A stretch of 64,000 bases of DNA from Pseudomonadota bacterium (GTDB lineage Bacteria > Pseudomonadota > Gammaproteobacteria > Burkholderiales > Gallionellaceae). The notes beneath the pieces were generated by a model, which worked only from the letters and a program-made list of their open reading frames with translations, was not told where the DNA came from and did no database searches. The DNA lies in assembly GCA_021800795.1 (NCBI GenBank), contig JAJYYO010000001.1, forward strand, positions 156,373 to 220,372. The letters run 5' to 3'. A program made the position numbers and the translations under genes. This document shows positions 57,318-64,000 of the stretch, one piece after another (the stretch's first letter is position 1; each line of letters opens with the position of its first letter).

Positions 57318-58401
57318 GTTGCTTCTCCAGGTCGGCGATAGTCGCTGTTACATGCACCGATTTTGCCGCCCTTTTTTTGAAGCGGTTAGCGATTGAAACA
57401 CCGACACCGATAGCCGCCCCTGCGATTGCCGCATCAGTACTCAGGCTCAGCGCGCTGGCCGGCATAGACAGCGCGCTGTAGAAACTGCCCGCATCCCAGA
57501 AATGCGGCTCGGAACAACCGAGGCAGCCGTGCCCGGATTCAATCGGGAAGCTGGTCCCGCCATTCCATTTGGTCGTAGCGCAGGCGTTGTGGGTCGTCGG
57601 CCCCTTGCAGCCCAGTTCAAACAGACACCAGCCATTACGCGCACCTTCATCGTCAAACGTCTTGGCAAATTTCCCCTGATCATAAAAAGGTCGGCGATAG
57701 CAACGGTCGTGAATGGTTTCCCCATAAAATGACCTGGGCCGACCCAGATCATCCAGTTCAGGTAACGCGCCGAAGGTAAGGTAGTGAGCGAGCACGCCGG
57801 TGATCACCGCAGGGATCGGCGGGCAGCCGGAAATATTGACGACGGGTTTGTCCTTGATGATGTCGGATACGGACACCGCACCGGTCGGATTGGGTTTTGC
57901 GTTCGGGATGCCGCCGAAGGATGCGCAGGTGCCGACCGCGATGATCGCCGCCGCACCCTTGGCGGCTTCCTGCAACAGGTCGAGGTTGGTGCGCCCGGCG
58001 ATGGTGGAGTAGATACCGCCGTCATGCAATGGTATAGAGCCATCCACCACCAGCAGATACTTGCCATAGAAATTCCGCATCGCATCTATACGCGACTTTT
58101 CAGCAGCAAAACCTGAGGCGGCCTGCAACGTGTGATGATAGTCGAGCGAAATCATGTCGAAGATCAGGCTCTCCAGCGTCGGCGTGTACGAGCGGGTCAG
58201 CGACTCGGTGCAGCCGGTGCATTCCTGAAATGACAACCAGATCACCGACGGTCGCGTAGCCTTGCTCATTGCGTCGGCAATCGCATTCGCTGTGCCTGGC
58301 GGCAGCGCCATGATAGAGGCCATTGCGGCACAGAACTTCAAGAACGCGCGGCGGCTGATGCCCTGCTCCCTGAGTCGTTCTCCCAGCGTTTCATGATCCA
58401 T
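57310..58401 (-). CDS. hynS: [NiFe]-hydrogenase small subunit (Tat-exported)
   Basis: A 363-residue iron-sulfur subunit. A Tat signal (SRRAFLKFCAAMASIMALPP) heads it. The proximal cluster motif is CTGCTES (C61, C64), so the extra cysteines of oxygen-tolerant hydrogenases (CTCCS) are absent; distal and medial ligands follow in HDRCYRRPFY, LGCKGPTTHNAC and GHGCLGCSEP. A C-terminal helix (AAIAGAAIGVGVSIANRF) anchors it to the membrane. I chose the second of two adjacent ATGs because of its spacing from GAGG. A copy of the dispersed repeat lies just upstream. Confidence 0.93.
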   Translation of the reverse strand: MDHETLGERLREQGISRRAFLKFCAAMASIMALPPGTANAIADAMSKATRPSVIWLSFQECTGCTESLTRSYTPTLESLIFDMISLDYHHTLQAASGFAAEKSRIDAMRNFYGKYLLVVDGSIPLHDGGIYSTIAGRTNLDLLQEAAKGAAAIIAVGTCASFGGIPNAKPNPTGAVSVSDIIKDKPVVNISGCPPIPAVITGVLAHYLTFGALPELDDLGRPRSFYGETIHDRCYRRPFYDQGKFAKTFDDEGARNGWCLFELGCKGPTTHNACATTKWNGGTSFPIESGHGCLGCSEPHFWDAGSFYSALSMPASALSLSTDAAIAGAAIGVGVSIANRFKKRAAKSVHVTATIADLEKQHE

Positions 58402-58421
58402 CATGCACCTCGCTCTTAAAT

Positions 58422-58495
58422 AAAACTCGCGCAAGCGTTCGTCTGTTCCCTCTCCCTGTGGGAGAGGGTTTGGGTGAGGGAAAGCGGGTATGGCT
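58422..58495. repeat. Dispersed intergenic repeat, copy R5
   Basis: Contains CTCGCGCAAGCGTTCG and the hairpin CCCTCTCCCTGTGGGAGAGGG followed by TTTGGGTGAGGGAA, the same parts as copy R4 in reverse orientation. It separates the HupH-like gene from the small subunit gene and overlaps the HupH-like stop codon. Confidence 0.65.
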
Positions 58496-59123
58496 AGTTG
58501 TCAGTATTCGCATCAATGCCATGCCCGCCAAGTTGAGCCTGCAATCTTTCCAGTCCTGCATGCACATCTTCAGGCTGACTCTTGATGATTTCGGGAATCG
58601 TCGTGATTTCCAGCATATCCGCCACGATATCGCCCTCCACGTTGTAGTGGGTCACCCACCATACGCCGGGATATTGCGTTTCAAAAATTTCGCTGGGACC
58701 GATGGCATCGATACGCACGGATACTTCTCCCCTGCCCAGTGTCAGGCGCAGCTGTTCATATTCACCCGGTGCAAAAGGCAGGCTGCTAAGAGCTATCATG
58801 CCGGTTTCATGATTGTGATCCAGCTTTTCAAGACACGTGACAATCTCGACCAGCAGTGCTCGGATGTTGCCGATGGAATACGCTTCGTTAACATGAAACT
58901 CGCGCAAGCGTTCGTTTGTTCGGCTTCGCCCCCCTCGCTGCGCTCTCCCCTCCGGGAGATAACCAGCGACTTTGCCATCGTCTTGTGATGGCTTAGTCGA
59001 ATGGCTAATCGTTCCATCAGGGTTTGGGTGAGGGAAACAGGCATGATCAGATTCATTGTCAGGAGCGATAATTTCTCCGTGCCTGATGGTCTGAACTTGG
59101 ATAGGGATGGTTTGAGCGTTCAT
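58494..59123 (-). CDS. HupH/HyaF-like hydrogenase accessory protein carrying a repeat insertion
   Basis: A 209-residue protein. Residues from about 85 to the end form one HupH/HyaF domain (ALLVEIVTCLEKL...LSSLPFAPGEYEQLRLTLGRGEVSVRIDAIG...YPGVWWVTHYNVEG), involved in assembly of the small subunit in other species. Residues about 27-78 (FPHPNPDG...SHSTKPS...GYLPEGR...NERLREFHVN) are not protein-like; they are a translation of the dispersed intergenic repeat (58886-59045), which has inserted without breaking the frame. E. coli HyaF is longer, with two such domains. The ATG at 59123 overlaps the protease stop by four bases and has GAGGAG upstream. Confidence 0.82.
   Translation of the reverse strand: MNAQTIPIQVQTIRHGEIIAPDNESDHACFPHPNPDGTISHSTKPSQDDGKVAGYLPEGRAQRGGRSRTNERLREFHVNEAYSIGNIRALLVEIVTCLEKLDHNHETGMIALSSLPFAPGEYEQLRLTLGRGEVSVRIDAIGPSEIFETQYPGVWWVTHYNVEGDIVADMLEITTIPEIIKSQPEDVHAGLERLQAQLGGHGIDANTDN
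58886..59045. repeat. Dispersed intergenic repeat, copy R6, inside a coding sequence
   Basis: Reverse orientation; contains CTCACCCAAACCCTGATGGA, ACTAAGCC, CTGGTTATCTCCCGGAGGGG and ends CGCGAGTTTCATGTTAACG, so it shares blocks with R1 and R4. Its sequence supplies about 50 codons of the HupH-like gene. Confidence 0.75.
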
Positions 59124-59599
59124 GCGCACCACTCCTCAATCAATTGCAATGCCTGATTACAGGCAAGCTTGATTGCGCCGGCAACAGGAGGCGATGGCAT
59201 TTCACCCCACGCAATAGTTTGCGGCTGTATGCCGATCAGTGCGCGATGGCGCGGTAGTTGATCTGTGAGCAGCGCAATGGCCATCAGGTCGATCAGGCTC
59301 ACCTCATGCACGCTGCATTTTCGGTTGCTGCCGATGAAATCATCCATACGCTCACCTTCGAAAACCCTGGTAGTGCCGGGCTTTCCGTCGTAGTGTGCCG
59401 CATCGATGACGATCAGATTGTCCGCATCCTCGATGGCACCCGCCAGCGTGAAGCTCAACGTGCCGCCGTCCATCAGTTCGATGTCGTTGCGTTGTTCTGT
59501 CAGGCCGGCAAGCTGCCGTATCGCATGAACGCCCGCACCTTCATCCTGCAACAGAATGTTGCCGATGCCCAGTATCAAGGTTTTAGTATGGACTGTCAT
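59120..59599 (-). CDS. Hydrogenase maturation protease (HyaD/HupD family)
   Basis: A 159-residue endopeptidase that cleaves the C-terminal peptide of the large subunit after nickel insertion. The start GIGNILLQDEGAGVHAI holds a nickel-binding Glu, and later acidic and histidine residues occur in IDAAHYDGKPG and CSVHEVSL, in the expected order. First gene of the hydrogenase operon. The start at 59599 avoids a 12-codon extension lacking any conservation. Confidence 0.88.
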   Translation of the reverse strand: MTVHTKTLILGIGNILLQDEGAGVHAIRQLAGLTEQRNDIELMDGGTLSFTLAGAIEDADNLIVIDAAHYDGKPGTTRVFEGERMDDFIGSNRKCSVHEVSLIDLMAIALLTDQLPRHRALIGIQPQTIAWGEMPSPPVAGAIKLACNQALQLIEEWCA

Positions 59600-59718
59600 G
59601 ACTAAATCCAGTTGTACCCGATGGGAACAGCGCATGATGCAGGATCTGCGCGCTAATACGAGCAGATTACACCGTTATGTGTAAATCACAACTGAGTAAT
59701 TTTATCAACTTAACAAAG

Positions 59719-59747
59719 TTAACGTATCACCTTCACAGGGCTATACT
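59719..59747 (+). promoter_or_regulatory. Possible sigma-70 promoter of hypC
   Basis: TTAACG (59719-59724) and TATACT (59742-59747) with a 17-base spacer lie 30 bases before the hypC start. The neighbouring TTAACAAAGTTAA (59710-59722) is a small palindrome that could be an operator for this divergent promoter region. Confidence 0.45.
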
Positions 59748-59777
59748 GCGTTATGTTTTAACCTCAGGAAAACGGCC

Positions 59778-60020
59778 ATGTGTTTAGGTATTCCCATGCA
59801 AATTGTCGCGATCATTGGCTACAATGCACGCTGCACAGCAAAGGGCGTGATGCGCGACGTGAGCCTGTTTATGCTGCAGGATGAACCCATCACCGTGGGT
59901 GATTTCGTGATGGTGCATGTGGGCTATGCCTTGCAGAAGTTGACCGAACAGGAAGCCGGTTTGACCTGGGAATTGCTCGATGAATTGCTGGCAAATGATC
60001 CGGATGAACAAGGCAACTGA
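59778..60020 (+). CDS. hypC: Hydrogenase maturation chaperone HypC
   Basis: An 80-residue protein beginning [10 protein letters not shown], with the essential C2, and containing the family core (RDVSLFMLQ...[16 protein letters not shown]). HypC carries the Fe(CN)2CO unit with HypD and delivers it to the large subunit precursor. AGGAAA precedes the start. It is divergent from the hydrogenase operon and followed four bases later by a broken hypD. Confidence 0.93.
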   Translation: MCLGIPMQIVAIIGYNARCTAKGVMRDVSLFMLQDEPITVGDFVMVHVGYALQKLTEQEAGLTWELLDELLANDPDEQGN

Positions 60021-60024
60021 GGTC

Positions 60025-60345
60025 ATGAAAAGTGCACAACACTGGCTGAACCTTATCCGCGCGCTGCCGCTCACGCGCCCAGTGCGCATCATGAATGTGT
60101 GCGGCGGACACGAGCGCGCTATCACAATGGCGGGACTGCGCAGTGCATTGCCGAAAAACGTTGAGTTGATACCCGGACCCGGTTGTCCGGTATGCGTATG
60201 CCCTGAAGAGGATGTGTACCGCAACTGGCCATGCATGCAGGCGTGATACTGGCAGCCTTCGGCGACATGCTGCGCGTGCCGGTGAATGTGCCCAAAAAGA
60301 AGCGCGCTCGCTGGAACAGGCCAAGGGCGCCGATATACGACCGAG
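60025..60345 (+). pseudogene. hypD: hypD, 5' fragment with frameshifts
   Basis: The first frame gives the HypD N-terminus ([21 protein letters not shown]...[19 protein letters not shown]) and stops at 60246. A second frame continues [19 protein letters not shown] and a third AR-SLEQAKGADIRP, so at least two frameshifts are present. All later parts of the normal protein (about 370 residues), including its iron-sulfur cluster motif, are missing. The ccdAB module starts right after it. HypD is needed to build the Fe(CN)2CO group. Confidence 0.85.
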
Positions 60346-60371
60346 TATTTCGAGCATCGTCATGATCTGCC

Positions 60372-60412
60372 TTGACTTGATTTCTATGATGCGTATGATT
60401 ATGCGTATCATT
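60372..60412 (+). promoter_or_regulatory. Promoter and tandem operator of the ccdAB operon
   Basis: TTGACT (60372-60377) and TATGAT (60394-60399) have a 16-base spacer. Two 12-base direct repeats, ATGCGTATGATT and ATGCGTATCATT (60389-60412), overlap the -10 and end just before the ribosome binding site. This is the layout of an autoregulated toxin-antitoxin operator. Confidence 0.55.
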
Positions 60413-60428
60413 GTTTAAGGAGTTCGTC

Positions 60429-60680
60429 GTGCAAATCCATTTAACCTCGTCCGCTAAAAAAGGCCGTCTGTCCTTATCAATCGATCAGGATTTGCTGGAT
60501 CGCTTTGAGCCCTACAAGCATCAGGTCAATTTTTCAGCACAGGCTGAGCAGATGCTTGCCCGGATTTTGGAAGAGTTTGAAAATCGCGCCTGGGTGGAAC
60601 GCAATTCAGAGGCGCTGCTGGCGCATGGAAGAGACATTGCCGTAACCGGCCCGGCTGGCGCTGAGTTTGACCGGATCTGA
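60429..60680 (+). CDS. ccdA: CcdA-family antitoxin
   Basis: An 83-residue antitoxin. The N-terminus (IHLTSSAKKGRLSLSIDQDLLDRF) is ribbon-helix-helix-like and would bind the tandem operator, while the C-terminus (ENRAWVERNSEALLAHGRDIA) matches the CcdB-binding tail of CcdA. The GTG at 60429 has AAGGAG six bases upstream; a TTG at 60411 is in frame but lies before that site. Confidence 0.85.
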   Translation: MQIHLTSSAKKGRLSLSIDQDLLDRFEPYKHQVNFSAQAEQMLARILEEFENRAWVERNSEALLAHGRDIAVTGPAGAEFDRI

Positions 60681-60682
60681 TT

Positions 60683-60994
60683 GTGGCTCAGTTCGATATT
60701 TATCCCAATCCAGGCACAAAACGCGCAGAAATACCCTATCTTGTCGCCGTCCAGAACGACCATATCACCAGCAAAACCGGTGCGACCGTCGTCATTCCAC
60801 TGCGTGCCAATGCGCAACCTGTCGATGTGATGGCACCGCTCATTGAGGTGTCCGGAGCAGGGCGCTTTGTGCTGTCCACCGACGAAATTTTTGTGATAGA
60901 TGCCTCCCGGCTCAAATCTCCCGTAGCAAAACTGAGTGCAGAGGATCGCGCAAAAATCAGGCCCGCCATAGACAAAGTCATCGGCGAATACTGA
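60683..60994 (+). CDS. ccdB: CcdB-family gyrase-poisoning toxin
   Basis: A 103-residue toxin matching CcdB over its length (FDIYPNP at the start, YLVAVQNDHI, VVIPLRAN, the final AEDRAKIRPAIDKVIGEY region). CcdB traps DNA gyrase on DNA. It begins with GTG, two bases after the ccdA stop codon, and both genes look intact. The chromosomal gyrA lies only 1.7 kb away. Confidence 0.88.
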   Translation: MAQFDIYPNPGTKRAEIPYLVAVQNDHITSKTGATVVIPLRANAQPVDVMAPLIEVSGAGRFVLSTDEIFVIDASRLKSPVAKLSAEDRAKIRPAIDKVIGEY

Positions 60995-61063
60995 TTATCG
61001 AGGCCCGTGAGGGTCAGACTCGATTTTCTTGAGCCAGCCATTTTCTGACCTCCCGTAATAGTC

Positions 61064-61081
61064 ACGGTTTTTTAAAACCGT
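61064..61081. terminator. Possible terminator hairpin between ccdB and gph
   Basis: ACGGTTTT and AAAACCGT with a two-base loop, lying between the convergent ccdB and gph genes. The T and A runs are within the stem, so it could serve either direction. Confidence 0.5.
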
Positions 61082-61090
61082 AATTGCTGT

Positions 61091-61846
61091 TTATGTTCGC
61101 GCAATCAGGTGGAGAAGTTCCATCGGGTGATCGATTATCGCGTGTGCGTCCCATTCGTTGAGTTTTGCATCTGCACTGATGTAGCCGTAACGGGCGATCA
61201 CGCCGCGCATCAGTGCCGCGTTGGCCGCCTGCATGTCGCGCAGATCGTCGCCCAGATACAGGCAGTGTTCAGTTGCTACGCCGATGAGTTCGCAGGCTTT
61301 TTTCATCGGTTCAGGATGCGGTTTGGCGTTTGCGCAGGTGTCGCCGCTGACCAGGCAGGCCGCGCGATCCGCGTAACCCAGCGCTTGCATCAGGGGGAGG
61401 GTATAGATGTGCGGTTTGTTGGTGACAATGCCCCAGGGAATGCCGCGCTGTTCCAGTTCGTCGATCAACTGATCCATGCCGCTGAACAGTTGTGTCAGCA
61501 CGCAGATGTTGCTCGCATAATGTTCGAGAAAAATGTCGCGAAGCGCCTCGAAATCCGGCGACTCAGGTGTGATATTCATGCCGACCTTGAGCAGCCCTGC
61601 CGAGCCGTGCGAGGCCTGCGGGCGCAGCACTTCGAGCGGCAGCGGCGGCAGGTTACGCGAGGCTCTTGTGTAATTTAAGGCTGCGGCAAGATCGGGCGCG
61701 GTGTCGGCGAAGGTGCCGTCAAGGTCGAACAAAACCGCTTTGACCTCAGAAGACAGAGGACTGACGACAGAAGACAGAATATTGTTTGCCGCTGCGCGGC
61801 ACGACATATCAGGAGCGCAGCCAAGCTGCGACAAAACTTCTGTCAT
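61091..61846 (-). CDS. gph: Phosphoglycolate phosphatase
   Basis: A HAD-family phosphatase that recycles 2-phosphoglycolate; about 251 residues from the start chosen. Motif I is FDLDGTFADTAPDL, motif II lies in WGIVTNK, motif III/IV in KPHPEPM and YLGDDLRDM. The conserved part begins VKAVLFDLDGT, but the 30 or so codons before it lie in an inverted-repeat element (61747-61870), so the natural start seems to have been replaced. ATG 61846, just after the ubiG stop, is the most reasonable start; others at 61882 or 61807 are possible. A fragment of the gene end is duplicated at 51324-51370. Confidence 0.88.
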   Translation of the reverse strand: MTEVLSQLGCAPDMSCRAAANNILSSVVSPLSSEVKAVLFDLDGTFADTAPDLAAALNYTRASRNLPPLPLEVLRPQASHGSAGLLKVGMNITPESPDFEALRDIFLEHYASNICVLTQLFSGMDQLIDELEQRGIPWGIVTNKPHIYTLPLMQALGYADRAACLVSGDTCANAKPHPEPMKKACELIGVATEHCLYLGDDLRDMQAANAALMRGVIARYGYISADAKLNEWDAHAIIDHPMELLHLIART

Positions 61847-61870
61847 CTGTATTCTATCCTCTGTCATCTG
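61747..61870. repeat. Inverted-repeat element at the ubiG/gph junction
   Basis: The arm 61747-61780 (CAGAAGACAGAGGACTGACG onward) and the arm 61837-61870 are imperfect inverted copies (roughly three quarters identical) rich in GACAGA motifs, with a 56-base centre. It covers the codons before the conserved gph N-terminus and the last codons of ubiG. Confidence 0.55.
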
Positions 61871-62558
61871 AACGGCAGGCAACCATATAATTCACGCTGG
61901 TATCCTTGCCCAGTGAATAAATTCTGGATATCGGGTTGTAGCTCATGCCGGTCAGATCGGCAACCGTCAATCCCGCATTGCGGCAGGATTGCGCAACTTC
62001 GGAAGGTTTCAGGAATTTGGCGTAGTCATGGGTGCCGCGCGGCAGCATTTTCAAAATGTATTCCGCGCCGATCACGGCAAACAGATAGGACTTCGGATTG
62101 CGGTTCAGTGTCGAAAAAAATACCCAGCCGTCCGGTTTGACCAGTTTTGCGCAGGCTGTAATCACGCTGTCAGGGTCCGGCACGTGTTCGAGCATTTCCA
62201 TGCAGGTGACGATGTCGAAGGAATCCGGGCATTCTGCTGCCATGTCTTCAACGGCGATCTTGCGATAGTCGACTTGTCTGCCGCTCTCCAGCAGGTGCAG
62301 TTTGGCAACTTGCAGCGCCTTGTCGGACAGGTCGATGCCGGTGACGACAGCCCCCATTCCTGCCATGCTCTCCGACAGAATGCCGCCGCCGCAGCCGATA
62401 TCCAGCACGGTCTTTCCGGCAAGTCCGGCCTGCCTGTCGATATAGTTCAGGCGCAGCGGGTTGATCTCGTGCAGCGGCTTGAATTCGCTGTTCGGGTCCC
62501 ACCATTTGTGGGCCAGTTGGGAGAATTTTTCGATTTCGACGGGATCTGCGTTGCTCAT
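61854..62558 (-). CDS. ubiG: Ubiquinone biosynthesis O-methyltransferase
   Basis: A 234-residue SAM-dependent methyltransferase acting on both O-methylation steps of ubiquinone synthesis. The opening [30 protein letters not shown] is characteristic, motif I is [13 protein letters not shown], and the C-terminal part includes [17 protein letters not shown]. The start at 62558 fits the family N-terminus. Confidence 0.94.
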   Translation of the reverse strand: MSNADPVEIEKFSQLAHKWWDPNSEFKPLHEINPLRLNYIDRQAGLAGKTVLDIGCGGGILSESMAGMGAVVTGIDLSDKALQVAKLHLLESGRQVDYRKIAVEDMAAECPDSFDIVTCMEMLEHVPDPDSVITACAKLVKPDGWVFFSTLNRNPKSYLFAVIGAEYILKMLPRGTHDYAKFLKPSEVAQSCRNAGLTVADLTGMSYNPISRIYSLGKDTSVNYMVACRSDDRG

Positions 62559-62718
62559 GGCGGGTGCGTGATTGGGTTGCTGGAGTGTGACTGTAGCAAA
62601 ACTTGCGGGAAGAACCAAGTTCTCCTGTTGCTTGCCGTTGGGGCGTCTGTAATGGCTGGATGGATAATGACTGTCTGTGGTAAACTCGCTAGCTGTTTTT
62701 TGGGCTAAATACTACACA

Positions 62719-64000
62719 ATGGAACAATTCGCTAAAGAAACCCTGCCGGTCAGCCTGGAAGAAGAAATGCGCAAGTCCTACCTGGACTACGCGATGAGCG
62801 TGATCGTCGGGCGCGCACTGCCGGATGTGCGCGACGGCTTGAAGCCTGTACATCGACGCGTGCTGTTTGCCATGCACGAGCTGTCGAACGACTGGAATAA
62901 AGCTTACAAGAAATCGGCGCGTATCGTCGGTGACGTGATCGGTAAATACCATCCGCATGGCGATACCGCCGTGTATGACACCATCGTGCGCATGGCACAG
63001 CCGTTTTCGCTGCGCTACATGCTGGTGGACGGGCAGGGTAACTTCGGTTCGGTGGACGGCGATAATGCGGCGGCGATGCGTTACACCGAAATCCGCATGG
63101 CGAGGATCGCGCATGAATTGCTGGCTGATCTTGACAAGGAAACGGTGGATTTCGGGCCGAACTACGACGGTTCAGAACATGAACCGCTGGTGTTTCCGGC
63201 GCGTTTCCCGAATCTGCTGGTGAACGGTTCTTCCGGCATCGCGGTGGGCATGGCGACCAATATTCCGCCGCACAACATGACCGAAGTGATCGATGCGTGT
63301 CTCGCGCTGCTGCAAAATCCCGAGATGGATATCGAGGAGCTGATCGAATATGTGCCTGCGCCCGATTTTCCGACCGCCGGTTTTATCTACGGTCTGGCGG
63401 GCGTGAAGGAAGGCTATCGCACCGGGCGCGGTCGCGTGATCATGCGCGCGCGCTGCCACTTCGAGGATATCGGTAAGGGGGAGCGTCAGGCGATCATCAT
63501 CGACGAGCTGCCCTATCAGGTGAACAAGGCGAATCTGTTGATGAAAATCGGCGAGATGGTGCGCGAGAAACGCCTGGAAGGAATTTCCGAAATCCGCGAC
63601 GAGTCGGACAAGTCGGGGATGCGTGCGGTGATTGAACTCAAGCGCGGCGAGAATGCCGAAGTGCTGCTCAACAAGCTGTACAAAGACACGCAGATGCAGG
63701 ACAGTTTTGGCATCAACATGGTCGCCATCGTGGATGGGCAGCCCAGGTTGCTGAATCTGAAGCAGGTGATGGATGCGTTCCTGCGCCATCGCCGCGAAGT
63801 GGTCACGCGTCGCACCATTTTTGAACTGCGCAAGGCGCGCGAACGCGGTCATGTGCTGGAAGGTCTGGCGGTTGCCCTGTCCAACGTGGACGAAATCATC
63901 GCGCTGATCAAGGCAGCCCCGGCACCGTCAGATGCCAAGCGCGAGCTGATGGCGCGCGGCTGGAGTTCGACGTTGGTTGAAGATATGCTGAGCCGGGTCA
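62719..64000 (+). CDS. gyrA: DNA gyrase subunit A (5' part)
   Basis: The first 427 codons of gyrA, running off the end of the window. The product starts [20 protein letters not shown], followed by [25 protein letters not shown]. The active-site tyrosine is in [10 protein letters not shown]. In the quinolone-resistance region the sequence is [12 protein letters not shown], with Thr where E. coli has Ser83 and an unchanged Asp87. Gyrase introduces negative supercoils; CcdB, encoded nearby, targets this subunit. Confidence 0.97.
   Translation, partial: MEQFAKETLPVSLEEEMRKSYLDYAMSVIVGRALPDVRDGLKPVHRRVLFAMHELSNDWNKAYKKSARIVGDVIGKYHPHGDTAVYDTIVRMAQPFSLRYMLVDGQGNFGSVDGDNAAAMRYTEIRMARIAHELLADLDKETVDFGPNYDGSEHEPLVFPARFPNLLVNGSSGIAVGMATNIPPHNMTEVIDACLALLQNPEMDIEELIEYVPAPDFPTAGFIYGLAGVKEGYRTGRGRVIMRARCHFEDIGKGERQAIIIDELPYQVNKANLLMKIGEMVREKRLEGISEIRDESDKSGMRAVIELKRGENAEVLLNKLYKDTQMQDSFGINMVAIVDGQPRLLNLKQVMDAFLRHRREVVTRRTIFELRKARERGHVLEGLAVALSNVDEIIALIKAAPAPSDAKRELMARGWSSTLVEDMLSRV

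Noticed and set aside
57310-58401. Oxygen-tolerant hydrogenase
   Set aside because: The small subunit has CTGCTES rather than the CTCCS-type motif, so the extra cysteines of the oxygen-tolerant proximal cluster are missing.
62719-64000. Quinolone-resistance mutation at the Ser83-equivalent of GyrA
   Set aside because: Thr at this position is the natural residue in several bacteria; resistance cannot be inferred.

Overview
The window is chromosomal DNA of a Gram-negative betaproteobacterium, most likely a member of the Nitrosomonadales (Gallionellaceae-like); the genus is inference. The core order tig-clpP-clpX-lon-hupB-tRNA(Val)-tRNA(Asp)-ppiD, and the ubiG/gph/gyrA neighbourhood, fit that group. 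The metal-efflux, c-di-GMP and [NiFe]-hydrogenase genes fit a metal-exposed chemolithotroph or facultative relative.

Region 1 (1-13.2 kb) is accessory and envelope related: a GSU2403-type nucleotidyltransferase, an isochorismatase-like hydrolase, a HicBA toxin-antitoxin pair, an NlpC/P60 lipoprotein divergent from a short secretin-like protein, an OmpR/EnvZ-type two-component pair, an HD-GYP phosphodiesterase, an ABC-2 exporter operon, a PepSY protein, and a 1046-residue fusion of a P-type ATPase with a PAP2 phosphatase.

Region 2 (13.2-28.6 kb, all minus strand) is an efflux block. It has two complete RND tripartite systems (TolC-like lipoprotein, adaptor, inner-membrane pump), an MFS transporter and a heavy-metal-type two-component system. 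Upstream of that regulator is a chimeric pseudogene made of a perfect 119-bp copy of a tolC 5' end joined to the tail of a PAP2-like gene.

Region 3 (28.7-50.2 kb) is mostly core: DUF2252, the tig-clpP-clpX-lon protease cluster, hupB, ppiD flanked by two identical tRNA-Val/tRNA-Asp pairs, a DMT permease with a His-rich tail, trxC, nadC, clpB and kup. lon and clpB each carry a recognisable RpoH promoter. A TorT-like periplasmic binding protein overlaps a membrane diguanylate cyclase that is interrupted by one amber codon.

Region 4 (50.2-61.1 kb) looks like a genomic island between ssrA (tmRNA) and gph. A short diverged copy of the gph 3' end lies just upstream of ssrA, and the intact gph closes the other side. 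Between them are a decayed RelB/ParE pair, a broken hypF, a complete HynS-Isp1-Isp2-HynL hydrogenase operon with protease, HupH-like and HupE accessories, hypC, a broken hypD and a CcdAB module. The window ends with gph, ubiG and the 5' part of gyrA.

A family of hairpin-bearing intergenic repeats is scattered through the window. One copy sits in frame inside the hydrogenase accessory gene.
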